This document shows positions 14,101-23,059 of a stretch of 64,000 bases of DNA, piece by piece; within the stretch, counting starts at the first letter, position 1, and the number at the start of each line of letters is the position of its first letter. Source of the DNA: Limnomonas spitsbergensis (Eukaryota; Chlorophyta; Chlorophyceae; Chlamydomonadales); the NCBI GenBank assembly GCA_037349105.1, contig JAYJMM010000035.1, positions 1,539,501-1,603,500 on the forward strand. Reading direction: 5' to 3'. The notes under the pieces were generated by a model. The model made no database searches. It was not told the DNA's origin and saw only the letters and a program-made list of their open reading frames with translations. A program made the translations under genes and the position numbers.

Positions 14101-17100
14101 TCCTTGGCCCACCTACCTCAATACACTAGGCCACGTTTTTTGCCAACAGCTTTAGCCCACCTTCCACAATAGACCAGGCCACCCACTTTGGCCAGCCTTG
14201 CGTCCTTGACCCACCTACCTCAATGGAACAGGTCGCCCTTTGGCCAACTGCTTTAGCCCACCTACCAAAACATACCAGGCCACCCACTTTGACCATACTC
14301 AGCCCACCCACCTCAAACGACCAGCCCCATGCCAGCCTTGGCCCAATTACCTCCATGGACCATGCGACTGCCAGCCTTGGCCCACCTACCTCCATGGACC
14401 ATGCAACTGCCAGCCTTGGCCCACCTACCTCCATGGACCATGCGACTGCCAGCCTTGGCCCACCTACCTCCATGGACCATGCGACTGCCAGCCTTGGCCC
14501 ACCTACCTCCATGGACCATGCGACTGCCAGCCTTGGCCCACCTACCTCCATGGACCATGCGACTGCCAGCCTTGGCCCACCTACCTCAATGGACCATGCC
14601 ACCCGCTTTGGCCCACCTACCTCCATGGACCATGCGACTGCCAGCCTTGGCCCACCTACCTCCATGGACCATGCGACTGCCAGCCTTGGCCCACCTACCT
14701 CAATGGACCATGCCACCCGCTTTGGCCCACCTACCTCAATGGACCATGCGACTGCCAGCCTTGGCCCACCTACCTCAATGGACCATGCCACCCGCTTTGG
14801 CCCACCTACCTCAATGGACCATGCGACTGCCAGCCTTGGCCCACCTACCTCAATGGACCATGCGACTGCCAGCCTTGGCCCACCTACCTCAATGGACCAT
14901 GCCACCCGCTTTGGCCCACCTACCTCAATGGACCATGCCACCCGCTTTGGCCCACCTACCTCAATGGACCATGCCACCGCTTTGGCCCACCTACCTCAAT
15001 GGACCATGCCACCCGCTTTGGCCCACCTACCTCAATGGACCATGCCACCCGCTTTGGCCCACCTACCTCAATGGACCATGCCACCCGCTTTGGCCCACCT
15101 ACCTCAATGGACCATGCCACCCGCTTTGGCCCACCTACCTCAATGGACCATGCCACCCGCTTTGGCCCACCTACCTCAATGGACCACGCCACTGCCTTTG
15201 CCTTAGCAACGTCGAAGAGATCCGTGTCCAGCTTACTAGAGAAGCTGACGGCAGTAGAGCTGGCAGCTTCATACGTGCTGGCGCTCCAGTACTCGAGGAA
15301 ACCCTGGTGTCAATAGGTGTGAACATAAAGCGTGAGCTGGCAGCTTCCTACGTGCTGGCGCTCCAGTACTCGAGCCCCAGTGTGAACAGGTGTGGATATG
15401 AAGAGTGAGCTGGGGGATTCCTACGTGCTGGCGCTCCAGTACTCGAGCCCCAGTGTGAACAGGTATGGATATGAAGAGTGAGCTGGGGGATTCCTACGTG
15501 CTGGCGCTCCAGTACTCGAGGAAGTCCTAGCATGAACAAGTGTGGACATGAATTGTGAGCTGGCAGCTTCCAACGTGCTGACACTCCAGTACTTGAGGAA
15601 GCCCTAGCATGAACAAGTGTGGACATGAATTGTGAGCTGGCAGCTTCCAACGTGCTGGCGCTCCAGTACTCGAGGAAACCCTGGGGTCAATCGGTGTGAA
15701 CATAAAGCGTGAGCTGTCAGATTCATACTTGTTGGCGATCCAGTACGTGAGGAAACCCTGGTGTGAACAGGTGTGAACATGAATCGTGAGCTGTCAGATT
15801 CATACGTGTTGGCGATCCAGTATGTGAGGAAACCCTGGTCTGAACAGGTGTGGGCAGGAAGTGTGATATGTGGGGCGCATCAGTGCTTGCATTTCAGAGC
15901 TCCAGCAAGCCCTGGTGAAAGCAGTTGTGAACATGTGTGAACATGTGTGGAAATTAAGTGTGAGCTGGAACTCTCATGGTCCAGCGCTCTGGCACTCGAG
16001 TAAGCTCTGGCTGGCAGGAAAAGTGTGGACGCGGGTAGTTGGGAAGTGTGACATGGGGGGCTCATGCATGCAAGCACTCCAGTGCACTCGAGGAAGCCCC
16101 TGTGGAAAGTGTGGAAATGAAGTGTGAGCCGGGTGCTTAATTGGCCTGCACTTAAGGACTGGAGAAACCCCTGGTGTGGACATGAAGTGTGAGCCGAGTG
16201 CTTCACATCATTACAACTGCTTGCACTCCAGCATTCGAAGAAGCTCCGTCCATATCAGGTGTGTGGAAACTAAGCCGTGACAAAGCGCCCCTCCCGAAAC
16301 TCGTTTTTGAGTTGCCTTTCCCTTTCAATCGGCTTTGGCCAAAAATATGAACTGAGAAAAGTGTGAAAATTGTTCACACAGCGCACTGGGAACTATAATT
16401 ATGATCACGGTACGACAGGTCAGCAATGGCTATTGGAGCGACAGATAGTATGACGGCAAGGTATGCCATGACTCCCATGAGTGACTGATAGTATGGCGGG
16501 TGAGCCATGCACGCTTTCGGAGAGACAGATAGTATGACGGGTCAGCCATGCACGCCTTCAGATGGAAATATCGAATACGGTGCACACATCCAGTATGACC
16601 GGTCAGCAAGGTATGCTATTAAAACAGGCCGCTAAAATCCCAATTGGGTGCACATCGGCGTTTGACCAGCGTTTGACCGGCATTTGAACACAGGCAAAGG
16701 CAGCAAGGCCGGACCTGCACAAGAACACGGGTCCGAGGCCAGGAGGTAGCTAACAACGTAGCTGAAATGTAGCTGACATGTAGCCGAGTCACACACACAA
16801 GCAAAATGTATCCCTCGCACCTTGGAGTCCCCTGTGATGACCGTGTCGTACGTTGGGTTATACCGCAGGGCGGTGACGGGTGCCCGGTGGATGGTGTCCA
16901 GGCTGGCGATGGGGTCGTTGGATCCTGATCTGATGTCGTACACGTGGATAGTCGGGCTGTTGAGATCTGTGATAGCGAGGCGCGCTTTGGACTCGCCTTT
17001 CTGCGATTGAGGAAGGGGAAGGGGAGGCAGGGAGGGCAAGGGTTGAGGGTTTAAAGAGGGGAAGGAGAGGCAGTGAGGACTGAGGATAAGGTTTAAGGGT

Positions 17101-20100
17101 TTAGGAAGGGGAAGGGGAGGCAGGGGGGTAAGGGTTAAGGGTTTAAGGAGGGGAAGGGGAGGCAGGGGGGTAAGGGTTAGGGGTTTAAGGAGGGGAAGGG
17201 GAGGCAGGGGGGTAAGGGTTAGGGGTTTAAGGAGGGGAAGGGGAGGCAGGGCGGGTGAGGGCAAGCTACGGACCAATATGCAGGCGGTTGGGAGGAAGGG
17301 TAGTCAGGGAGGTTTATAAGGCGGAGGAGGGAGTGCGTGAACGTTGGGGAGACACTGAGGCAGGGTCTGTGGGAAAGTAGGTAGGCAGGCGGAAGGCAGG
17401 TAGGAAGCTCTGAAAGGTAGGCAGGCAGGCGGAAGGCAGGTAGGACGCTCCAAAAGGTAGGCAGGCAGGCGGAGGGCAGGTAGGAAGCTCCGAAAGGTAG
17501 GCAGGCAGGCGGAAGGCATGTAGGAAGCTCCGAAAGGTAGGCAGGCAGGCGGAGGGCAGGTAGGAAGCTTCGAAAGGTAGGCAGGCAGGCGGATGGCAGG
17601 TAGGAAGCTCCGAATGGTAGGCAGGCAGGCGGAAGGCAGGTAGGAAGCTCCGAAAGGTAGGCAGGGAGGCGGAAGGCAGGTAGGAAGCTCCGAATGGTAG
17701 GCAGGCAGGCTGAAGGCAGGTAGGAAGCTCCAAAAGGCAGGCAGGCAAGCAGTAGTAGACCTAAACCCTGACAATCCGTGAGTCAGTCAAGTTGGGGTTA
17801 AGATCCAGTCGGCACACTCTCGTGTTTCATGTTGTCCCAAACCCCTGGCATCACCTGCCTAAACCCTAACACCCCATGAGTGGAGCACCTTGTAGATCCA
17901 GTCGGCAAACCCCGGTGTGTAGGGTTGTCCCAAACCCCTGGCATCACCTGCCTAAACCCTCACCCCATGAGTGGAGCACCATGTAGATCCAGTCAGCAAA
18001 CCCCGGTGTGTAGGGTTGTCCCAAACCCCTGGCATCACCTGCCTAAACCCTAACACCCCATGAGTGGAGCACCTTGTTGATCCAGTCGGCAAACCCCGGA
18101 ATGTAGGGTTGTACCAAACCCCTGGCATAGCCTGCCTAAACCCTAACATCCCATGAGTGGAGCACCTTGTAGATCCAGTCAGCGAACCCCGGTGTGTAGG
18201 GTTGTCCCAAACCCCTGGCATCACCTGCCTAAACCCTAACACCCCATGAGTGGAGCACCTTGTAGATCCAGTCAGCAAACCCCGGTGTGTAGGGTTGTCC
18301 CAAACCCCTGGCATCACCTGCCTAAACCCTAACACCCCATGAGTGGAGCACCTTGTAGATCCAGTCAGCAAACCCCGGTGTGTAGGGTTGTCCCAAACCC
18401 CTGGCATCACCTGCCTAAACCCTAACACCCCATGAGTGGAGCACCTTGTAGATCCAGTCAGCAAACCCCGGTGTGTAGGGCAGCCTGAGCATGACCATCA
18501 TATCGAAGTTGAGCACGTCATACACCTGGCAGTACAGGGCAGTACATGGGAGGAAGATAATTAAGATAGGAGCAGTGCATGTAGGGCAAAATAAGTGTAG
18601 TATGTCACACCTGGCAGTACAGGGCAGTACAGGGGAGGAGCATAACACGGGGATGGGGGGGGGGGGGGGGGGGGGCAAGAAGGGGCAGTCTATACTTGAA
18701 TATAAACGGTTGGCATGCCTACTCCTGGCAGTACAGGGCAGTACATGAAAGGAACATAACGAGGGGGGCAGTATATGCATACGTGTTCAAGTGTGTGTCA
18801 CAAATTTGGCAGTACATGGCAGTACAGGGGAAGGGTATATTAGAGAGGTGCAGCATATCAAAGGTGGAACTATCAAAGAACTGGCGGTACATGGCAGATT
18901 GGCAGTACAAGAAAGTGACATGTCACAGAGAGGCAGCCTTCACCTTGGCTGTCCTGTCTCTCGACCAGCTCACACACAGCGTCCCATCCAGACTAGCAGC
19001 CAAACCTGGGAGCGCGGGTAGGAAGACAACAAGACAATTTAAATTTAAATGTCAAACAGTGGCTGTAATGTCGATGTCTTAATGCAGCTACAGCGCCTCC
19101 TCCTAGTCTTTTAGGCCCAGGCAGTGTGTGCTGTGCTCCCTGACAGCTCAGCAGTCACGACCCGCTGCTGAGGATGTTCCGGCGCTGGTCAAATCTCATC
19201 TCTTCTGCGGAGTCTTAAGCAGAGCCAGCAAGTGCATGGCTGGCAGCAGGGCTGTTTTGCATTAAATTCAGCTGCGATACAGCTACAATTCAACCACTGT
19301 GCAGCTGCAATTCAGCTACAATTCAGCCACTATGCAGCTGCGATTCAGCTACAATGAAACTGCGTCCTGGCCTACCGCTGAGCAGGCCTGGCGAAGCAAG
19401 CCCACTCGCTAAGGCTGCTCGTCCTAAACCGGTCGCAGCAACTGAATACTGCCATCAACCCATCACCCCCGTCTCTACCCGCCACTCCATGCCACCACAT
19501 CAGCCCACCACACCAGCCAATCACATCAGCCCACCACACCAGCTCACCACACCAGTCCACCACACCAGCCCATCACATCAGCCCACCACACCAGCTCACC
19601 ACACCAGTCCACCACATCAGCCGACCACATCAGCCAACCACATCAGCCAACCACATCAGCCAACCACATCAGCCAACCACATCAGCCCACCACATCAGCC
19701 AACCACATCAGCCCACCACATCAGCCCACCACACACCCCTCACCATCGACGGGTCCGAGGTGTGAGCGGTACATCTTGACAAACTCGATGCCGATGACCT
19801 GCTTCTTCCAGAACTTCACGAACCCGTCCACGCTGCCCGTGATGTAGAAATCGGTGCATGTGGTCTGATGAAAGAGGAGGAGGGATAGCATAGGCTTACA
19901 AACATATGATGCATGGCATGTTCTAGCCAGTGCTCAAGTGGGTCTTATGAGGCTGTCCGTGATGAAGAAATTGGTTCGCGTGGTCTGATAAAGAGGAGGA
20001 GAGGCAGCGTAGGCTTGCAAATGTATGACCTGCTGTGATGCATAATATGTTATAGCCAGTGCTCAGTGGGTCTTATAACGCTGCCCGTGATGAAGAAATT

Positions 20101-22699
20101 GTTGCACATGGTATGATCACGAGGAGGAGGGATAACGTAGACTTACAAATGTATGACCTCCCGCGCCTTTCCTAAACCCTTAAGTAGCACATGCCCTCTC
20201 CTACTGTGACTTCCCTTAACCCTATACTAGCACAAACCCTTGCCTACCATGACTTTGTTTAACGTTAAAGAAGCGCATGCCCTGCCGTGACTTTCTCAAA
20301 CCCTTTCGCAGCGCATGCCCACGCCTACCGTGACTTTTGTAACAGTCTCTCGATGCATGAAGCTCTTTTCGTACATCTGGCCGGACGGCAAGGCATCCAG
20401 GTACTGAGACTCAAATTCAAGGACCTGCGGGGCATGTCACGCATGACAGGTCAGGCGCGTCGCATGGGCATCATGCAGGGGTTAGTGCTGCAGAGAAATG
20501 TGCATTCATGCAGCTGGCCAGGGCATGTTGCATGGGGTCATTGGGGTAATTGCTGCTGAGAGATACACCGCGGCTGGGACTCAAACTTAAGGACCTGCAA
20601 GGCATGTCGCATGGGCATCATGCAGTAGTTAAATGCTGCAGAGAAATGTGCATTCATGCAGTTGGCCAGGGCATGTCGCATGGGGTCATTGGGGTAAGAG
20701 GGCTGAGAAATGCACCACGGCTGGGACTCAAACTCGAGGACGTGCGAGGCGCGTCGCATGGGCATGACAGGTCTAGAGCTTGTGAGAAATGTCCATTCAT
20801 ACTTGGCCAAGGCATGTTGCATGGGAGGCACTAGGTTAGTGCTCCCAAGAAATGCCCGATCATGCAGTCGGAAAAAACTCAACAACCTACAACGAATGTC
20901 ACATGGCACGTGTCACGTTTCAGTGCTCCCGATTAATGCGTGAAGGTATGTTCATACAGTCAGCCTCATGGCAAGGCGTCCAGGCACTGACGCTCAGGAA
21001 GCGGGCGGGCTGAGTGGGCTTGCACTTAGCTACGCTCAAGAACCAGCCCATGCTACCCAAGACGCACACCCAACACCTGACAACACATTTCGCATGGGGA
21101 TCTTAAGTTTCAGTGCTCCCTGTTAAGGCTTGCAACCCTGTTCATACATTCGGCCGGATGGCGAGGCGTCAAGACACTGACACTCAAGCTCAACCATCTA
21201 CAACACATGTCGCATGGAGGTCATTCGGGGCCCGTGCTCCCAAGTATAAACCGTGCTTCCGTAGCGTGGTGCATATTGAGGCCAATGTAGCAGGCGCTCC
21301 CTTTTCGCCGGCATTTTTTTAATATACCTGGTAACCCTGTCTGCCCTTCACATTTCCCATTGCTCTTACGGGGGCCTCAAACAAAGAGGAGCATGCTCAC
21401 GATTAAATCGCAATGTATGCTCTGACACACACTGGAGGCAACAGGCGTTACCGATTCACCGGCAATTTACAGGCCTCGGGGCCACCTCACACCAGCCTTG
21501 CAGCCAGGTAATCTACCATAGACATCAGGAGGGAGTGGCCTTAGTATTCAGGCGCTATCAAGCTAGTTCACACTCGATTATGTCGAGTGAGACCAAGCTC
21601 TGCAGGGTGACAGGTTGAGGTAATGCAGGAGTGCCGACCATGCATTCCAGGTTTCAGTGTTTGCTCAGTCTGTCGGGTGGAGGCTTGGGAAATGGTGCCT
21701 GTTAACCACTTCATGCACTCGGGGCATGCGTGAAGTGGAATTCTGGAGCGGTCAAAGTGGTGCTATTTTGGCAGGTCGCCGGGACCCAACCAAAATTTCG
21801 TTGATCGGGGCGTAACTTGTACCTGCCCACTACCAGTGGTCTAAATTGCAGGGTATGCGGGGGCAACAGGTGCTCTTGGGGGTAGGCCGCAAGGGCCTAG
21901 GTGTCTCTATTCACGCTCCAGTGATCTCAAGAAGTGGACCTCCGATTCTGCAGCGGAGCTCGTATTCTGACCAAGCCGATTCCAATTTCTCTATTGGTCC
22001 GCTTCAGATCCAACCAAGTTGCTGTAGTCGTTCAGCTGAGAGCAGTATTTTTTTGTGTTGGATGCTTCAGCCACATTTTGGCTACATCACGGCCTACGGC
22101 CATGCGGGCCTGGTGCGGCAAGCCCAGCGACTCTGGCCGGCGGCGTAGGCTAATGAAGATTTTGTCCCAATTACCCATTGCTAGCTGCTCAGCCGCCTGC
22201 CCGTGGTTGTCTGTTTCACATAGAAATAAACGCTGTTATGCAGCAATGCAGCCATGCTGTCCGACTCTGGCTCCATGCATGACCGCATGGGAGACGCCAT
22301 GCGTTCAAAGTGCATGTGCCATGTCCATGATGCTGAGAACTTTGAAGTGAGGCCGTGATGAAAGAATCTAAGTGGAGGCAGGCAGGCAGGCAGGCCGAAT
22401 GCTGTACCTCAGCCTTAGCGCATGGGCAGGGAATCCTAGCCAACACAGGACCTGCCAAGAGTTGTACCAGTATTGGGCGCATGGGCATAGCCTTGAGATT
22501 AATTCTCCTCAATTTCGCCTCCTCGGCAGGTCCTGCTAGGCATGAGTCAAAGCCTGACCTTTCTCTTCTTGACGGGTGGTAAGATCGGCCCGACGTCCTC
22601 CTCCTCCTCCTCGGGCGGCAGACACGGACCCACTTCGACATCAGCTTGGTCCACAGGCTTCAGTGGCCCAACTGCGTCTGTTCCAGCAGGGTCGGTCAT
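1361..22699 (-). CDS. PPWD1: PPWD1/CYP71: WD40-repeat peptidyl-prolyl cis-trans isomerase (15 exons seen, 3' end off window)
   Basis: Nuclear WD40-cyclophilin; homologues occur in spliceosomes (PPWD1) and in plant chromatin silencing (CYP71). Exons, in coding order: 22699-22559, 20424-20329, 19864-19744, 19005-18944, 18525-18445, 17000-16821, 15303-15175, 12920-12813, 12519-12418, 11602-11479, 9972-9797, 8806-8728, 6558-6361, 2702-2598, 1442-1361. All phases agree, giving 594 residues. Residues 1-47 are an acidic, KKRK-ended N-terminus, followed by [14 protein letters not shown] and [15 protein letters not shown]40 repeats span about 75-310 ([36 protein letters not shown]). The [12 protein letters not shown] linker and RDVFNEKP follow. 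The cyclophilin domain starts near 470 with [22 protein letters not shown] and [11 protein letters not shown], so the catalytic Arg, Phe, Met, Gln, Trp and His positions are intact. The last roughly 30 residues should lie left of base 1. The start ATG at 22699 precedes the conserved acidic leader. Intron 11 has a GC donor. Identity is very secure; exon edges are inferred from sequence. Confidence 0.93.
1447..2225. repeat. Degenerate telomere-like GGGTTAGGGGTTAAG array (PPWD1 intron 14)
   Basis: About 780 bases of GGGTTAG, GGGGTTAAG and GGGTTCAG variants. It is interstitial: PPWD1 exons lie on both sides. The units are too irregular for a functional telomere end. Confidence 0.9.
2880..4190. 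repeat. CCTTAAACCCTACATCCTACACATT array with three leading TGTGGGTTGCGGGTTTC units (PPWD1 intron 13)
   Basis: From about 3120 to 4190, units of about 28-40 bases combine telomere-like CCTTAAACCC with ACATCCTACACATT and TTGCACCTTTAACC. Before it, TGTGGGTTGCGGGTTTC occurs near 2913, 2982 and 3107. Copies are diverged, so the array is not recent throughout. Confidence 0.85.
4375..5940. repeat. 26-base minisatellite, about 60 copies (PPWD1 intron 13)
   Basis: The unit is GGGCCCATGTGC followed by TGGGTTCATGTTTA. Copies are almost identical, differing mainly at one T/C (ttcatg or tccatg) and at ccatgt/ccttgt. Such homogeneity implies recent expansion or ongoing gene-conversion-like turnover. Each unit carries the palindrome GGGCCC. 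Confidence 0.95.
5950..6350 (-). repeat. Decoy copies of PPWD1 exon 13 3' end plus donor
   Basis: Four copies of the segment reading AGACGG..GACCCGCTGG and donor GTGCGTC on the minus strand are seen near 5968-6000, 6070-6100, 6150-6180 and 6250-6285. The true exon end is at 6361. Units are about 90-100 bases and include TTTAGGG-like spacer. Confidence 0.85.
6565..7960. repeat. 15-base minisatellite GTGTGGTCGGTGAGT, about 93 copies (PPWD1 intron 12)
   Basis: The unit on the minus strand (ACTCACCGACCACAC) matches the bases just upstream of the exon 13 acceptor (CTCATCGACCACACAG), so the array probably grew from the intron's 3' end. Because 15 is divisible by three, long open frames occur on both strands (Val-Val-Gly-Glu-Cys and Thr-His-Ser-Pro-Thr periodicity); I do not treat them as genes. 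The first seven bases after the array edge lead into exon 13. Confidence 0.95.
7962..8050 (-). repeat. Decoy copy of PPWD1 exon 13 5' end with acceptor
   Basis: On the minus strand this reads CACACAG, then codons for [17 protein letters not shown], closely matching the true exon 13 start ([16 protein letters not shown]). It then diverges and loses the frame. It lies on the far side of the 15-base array, so an ancestral duplication of the exon edge preceded array growth. Confidence 0.9.
8083..8127. repeat. (TG)n microsatellite
   Basis: About 14 TG dinucleotides followed by ATGTGACTGTGTGTATG, in PPWD1 intron 12. Confidence 0.95.
8265..8727 (-). repeat. Decoy copies of PPWD1 exon 12 3' end plus donor
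   Basis: Units of about 60-80 bases contain, on the minus strand, GATGGCCGCAGAGGGGG then GTGAGTGTCTTG, which is the exon 12 end and donor. Clear copies sit at 8540-8570 and 8660-8690; more diverged ones reach left to 8270. C-runs make the left part poorly alignable. Confidence 0.85.
8808..9300. repeat. AACACCATAACCATCATCACGC array with about 140-base higher-order period (PPWD1 intron 11)
   Basis: Short units AAGCAACACCATAACCATC and ATCACGCAACACC alternate with AACCTGAACCAGTATC. The composite block recurs about every 140 bases (8870, 9010, 9150), nearly identically. It begins directly beside the exon 12 acceptor (GGTGTTGCAG), whose GTGTTGC is shared by each unit. Confidence 0.9.
9640..9740 (-). 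repeat. Decoy copy of PPWD1 exon 11 3' end with GC donor
   Basis: The minus strand repeats the text for the exon 11 end (CTGTCCAAGC..CTGCAG followed by GCGAGG). It keeps the GC donor dinucleotide of the true exon end at 9797, so the non-canonical donor predates the duplication. Confidence 0.8.
10020..10370 (-). repeat. Decoy copies of PPWD1 exon 11 5' end with acceptor
   Basis: A near-complete copy at 10035-10095 and a second at 10145-10205 encode [18 protein letters not shown] text after CTCCTCAG or CTCAAG. Three shorter copies (10235, 10305 and neighbours) retain only CGCTCCTCAGGCAAGGTGGA. The true exon starts at 9972. Confidence 0.9.
10590..11110. repeat. Pro/C-rich tandem blocks in PPWD1 intron 10
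   Basis: Blocks of about 110-120 bases repeat TCCAAGCATCCAACAC, CTACGTGCAGCTGTACC and CCGAACCCCATTCCC, with one pair (about 10740-10855 and 10870-10990) almost identical. I see no copy of an exon edge in the unit. Confidence 0.85.
11225..11475 (-). repeat. Decoy copies of PPWD1 exon 10 donor side
   Basis: On the minus strand, GGTGCTGGGTGAGTGAAAG near 11370-11395 and GGAGCTGGGTGAAG near 11255-11275 echo the exon 10 end GAGTGCTGG then GTGAGTAG. Between them lie AATCCAGTTGAC/GGCC repeats. Copies are diverged. Confidence 0.7.
11665..11790 (-). repeat. Decoy copy of PPWD1 exon 10 5' end with acceptor
   Basis: About 90 bases repeat the exon 10 start on the minus strand (CCTAG, then GACGAGCCAGGCACC and AATGCGGTGTTTGACG). 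The frame is lost after the VFD codons. The true acceptor is at 11603. Confidence 0.88.
11830..12405 (-). repeat. Decoy copies of PPWD1 exon 9 3' end plus donor, about 10 units
   Basis: Units of about 53-60 bases contain, on the minus strand, AAGGAGCTGGCAGGCAGCCT then GGTGAGG, the exon 9 end with its donor, followed by a telomere-like TTAGGGTTTAGACACGATGG spacer. The genuine exon end is at 12418. Copies are about 90% alike. Confidence 0.93.
12921..13965 (-). repeat. Decoy acceptor array upstream of PPWD1 exon 8, about 14 units
   Basis: Units of about 65-75 bases, in some stretches with a 120-base compound period, contain CATGCATGCAGGTTGCATG on the minus strand. This matches the true acceptor context CCCCATGCATGCATGCAG then GTGACACG. 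The rest of the unit is GCACGCACACACTCCATGCA. Confidence 0.85.
14100..15174 (-). repeat. 36-base array of PPWD1 exon 7 3' end plus donor, about 28 copies
   Basis: The minus-strand unit is GTGGCGTGGTCCATTGAG followed by GTAGGTGGGCCAAAGCGG. The first half is the exon 7 end (codons VAWSIE); the second half opens with the donor. The six units nearest the exon keep its frame, so use of a farther donor would add 12 residues per unit; a one-base deletion near 14978 ends that frame. Units farther left use GCCAAGGCTGGCAGTCGC and decay beyond 14300. Confidence 0.95.
15310..16260 (-). repeat. Decoy copies of PPWD1 exon 7 5' end with acceptor, about 12 units
   Basis: Units of about 75 bases repeat, on the minus strand, CAGGGTTTCCTCGAGTACTG then GAGCGCCAGCACGTAGGAAG, the start of exon 7. 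Variation rises away from the exon. Together with the 36-base array on the other side, exon 7 is flanked by ladders of its own two ends. Confidence 0.93.
16400..16612. repeat. Short ~60-base repeats with GACAGATAGTATGACGG
   Basis: Three to four diverged units in PPWD1 intron 6, each with AGTATGACGGGTCAGC and GCCATGCACGC. No exon edge is recognisable in the unit. Confidence 0.7.
17020..17270. repeat. AGGGGAAGGGGAGGCAGG array with telomere-like spacer (PPWD1 intron 5)
   Basis: Four units of about 42-60 bases combine AAGGAGGGGAAGGGGAGGCA with GTAAGGGTTAGGGGTTT. It starts close to the exon 6 acceptor. On the minus strand the array is C/T-rich and may act as an extended polypyrimidine tract. Confidence 0.8.
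17375..17750. repeat. 60-base minisatellite, 6 copies (PPWD1 intron 5)
   Basis: The unit contains GGTAGGCAGGCAGGCGGAAG, then GCAGGTAGGAAGCTCCGAAA. Because 60 is divisible by three, frames stay open on the minus strand (Leu-Pro-Ala-Cys-rich), an artefact. Confidence 0.92.
17785..18440 (-). repeat. Decoy copies of PPWD1 exon 5 3' end plus donor, 7 units of ~93 bases
   Basis: Each unit carries, on the minus strand, TTTGCTGACTGGATCTACAA G with donor GTGCTCCACTCATGGGG, then TTAGGGTTTAGGCAGGTGAT. This is the exon 5 end (codons FADWIYK). Copies nearest the real exon (ending 18445) are nearly perfect. Confidence 0.95.
18530..18930 (-). repeat. Decoy copies of PPWD1 exon 5 acceptor side
   Basis: Five units repeat GTACTGCCCTGTACTGCCAG on the minus strand, in part followed by GTGTGACATAC, echoing the acceptor and GTGTATGACGTG exon start. 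A poly-G run lies at 18656-18675. Exon 5 therefore has ladders on both sides. Confidence 0.85.
19490..19742. repeat. CACATCAGCC(C/A)ACCA array beside PPWD1 exon 3 donor
   Basis: About 20 units of 12-13 bases (CCACCACATCAGC and variants) abut the exon 3 donor. On the minus strand the unit GGCTGATGTGGTGG is loosely like the exon end and donor GTCGATG GTGAGG, so an origin from that edge is possible but unproven. Confidence 0.85.
19940..20325 (-). repeat. Decoy copies of exon 3 acceptor side and exon 2 donor side (PPWD1 intron 2)
   Basis: At 19950-19990 and 20080-20115 the minus strand repeats the acceptor and exon 3 start (TTATCAG, ACCACGCGAACC, then FFIT codons). At 20185-20210, 20232-20255 and 20272-20293 it repeats the exon 2 end AAAGTCACG with GTAGGC-like donor and CATGCG tail. 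One intron thus holds both kinds of ladder, each next to its own exon. Confidence 0.85.
20545..21235 (-). repeat. Decoy copies of PPWD1 exon 2 5' end with acceptor, ~5 units
   Basis: Units of about 150 bases repeat the exon 2 start on the minus strand. The copies at 20555-20605 and 20710-20750 encode VLEFESQP after CAG; those at 20865-20895, 20955-20990 and 21135-21205 are eroded, the last still reading [11 protein letters not shown]. Divergence grows with distance from the true exon at 20424. Confidence 0.9.
21240..22558. other. PPWD1 intron 1, mostly unique sequence
   Basis: No gene or array is recognisable apart from a short GGCAGGCAGGCAGGC run at 22379-22394. The stretch near 22080-22145 resembles short dispersed fragments seen elsewhere (ACGGCC..GGCCTGGTG, AGCCC). 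Confidence 0.6.
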
Positions 22700-23059
22700 A
22701 ACTGTCGAAGCTTGTCAGACCAGATCAGCGCAGCCCTCTAGGCAGCAGATCAAAAGGTGGCAAACCGTGTTAAATATGCGGCTCTGTTATTTTACGAGAT
22801 GATCGCGCTTCGAGCGATGAGTCGCACGAGTGCGCCTTGGCCGCAACTGATGATCACACTCGTCCGAACATCTCACACTAGAGTAGGTTCCACTTCAACG
22901 AAACACCCTCCCTGAGGCCTAAAATAACCCTAGTCAAGGTTGCTTCCCATGCCGCTCACTTAAACGGAGGTACTTACAGCGATAATCATCTGTGCTTGAT
23001 ACTGAAAACCATCGTGTAAGTGCCGCCGTCCTCACGCTCTCCTCCTCACCCTCTTGGCC
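22700..23059. promoter_or_regulatory. Shared 5' region between divergent PPWD1 and ctpA
   Basis: These 360 bases separate the two start codons, so both promoters and 5' UTRs must fit here or overlap the genes. I see no convincing TATA box or other defined element. The sequence is unique and lacks the tandem arrays of the neighbouring introns. The bidirectional-promoter role is inferred from spacing only. Confidence 0.5.

Noticed and set aside
12798..14155. His/Cys-rich frames on both strands, at first like zinc-finger arrays
   Set aside because: They come from GCATGCATG repeats; spacing of Cys and His follows the DNA unit, and the region is PPWD1 intron 7.
14126..15408. Frames of 280-360 residues on both strands (His-Gly-Pro-Cys, Ala-Trp-Ser repeats)
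   Set aside because: Products of the 36-base ladder. The minus frame adjoining exon 7 is noted as a possible isoform, not as a gene.
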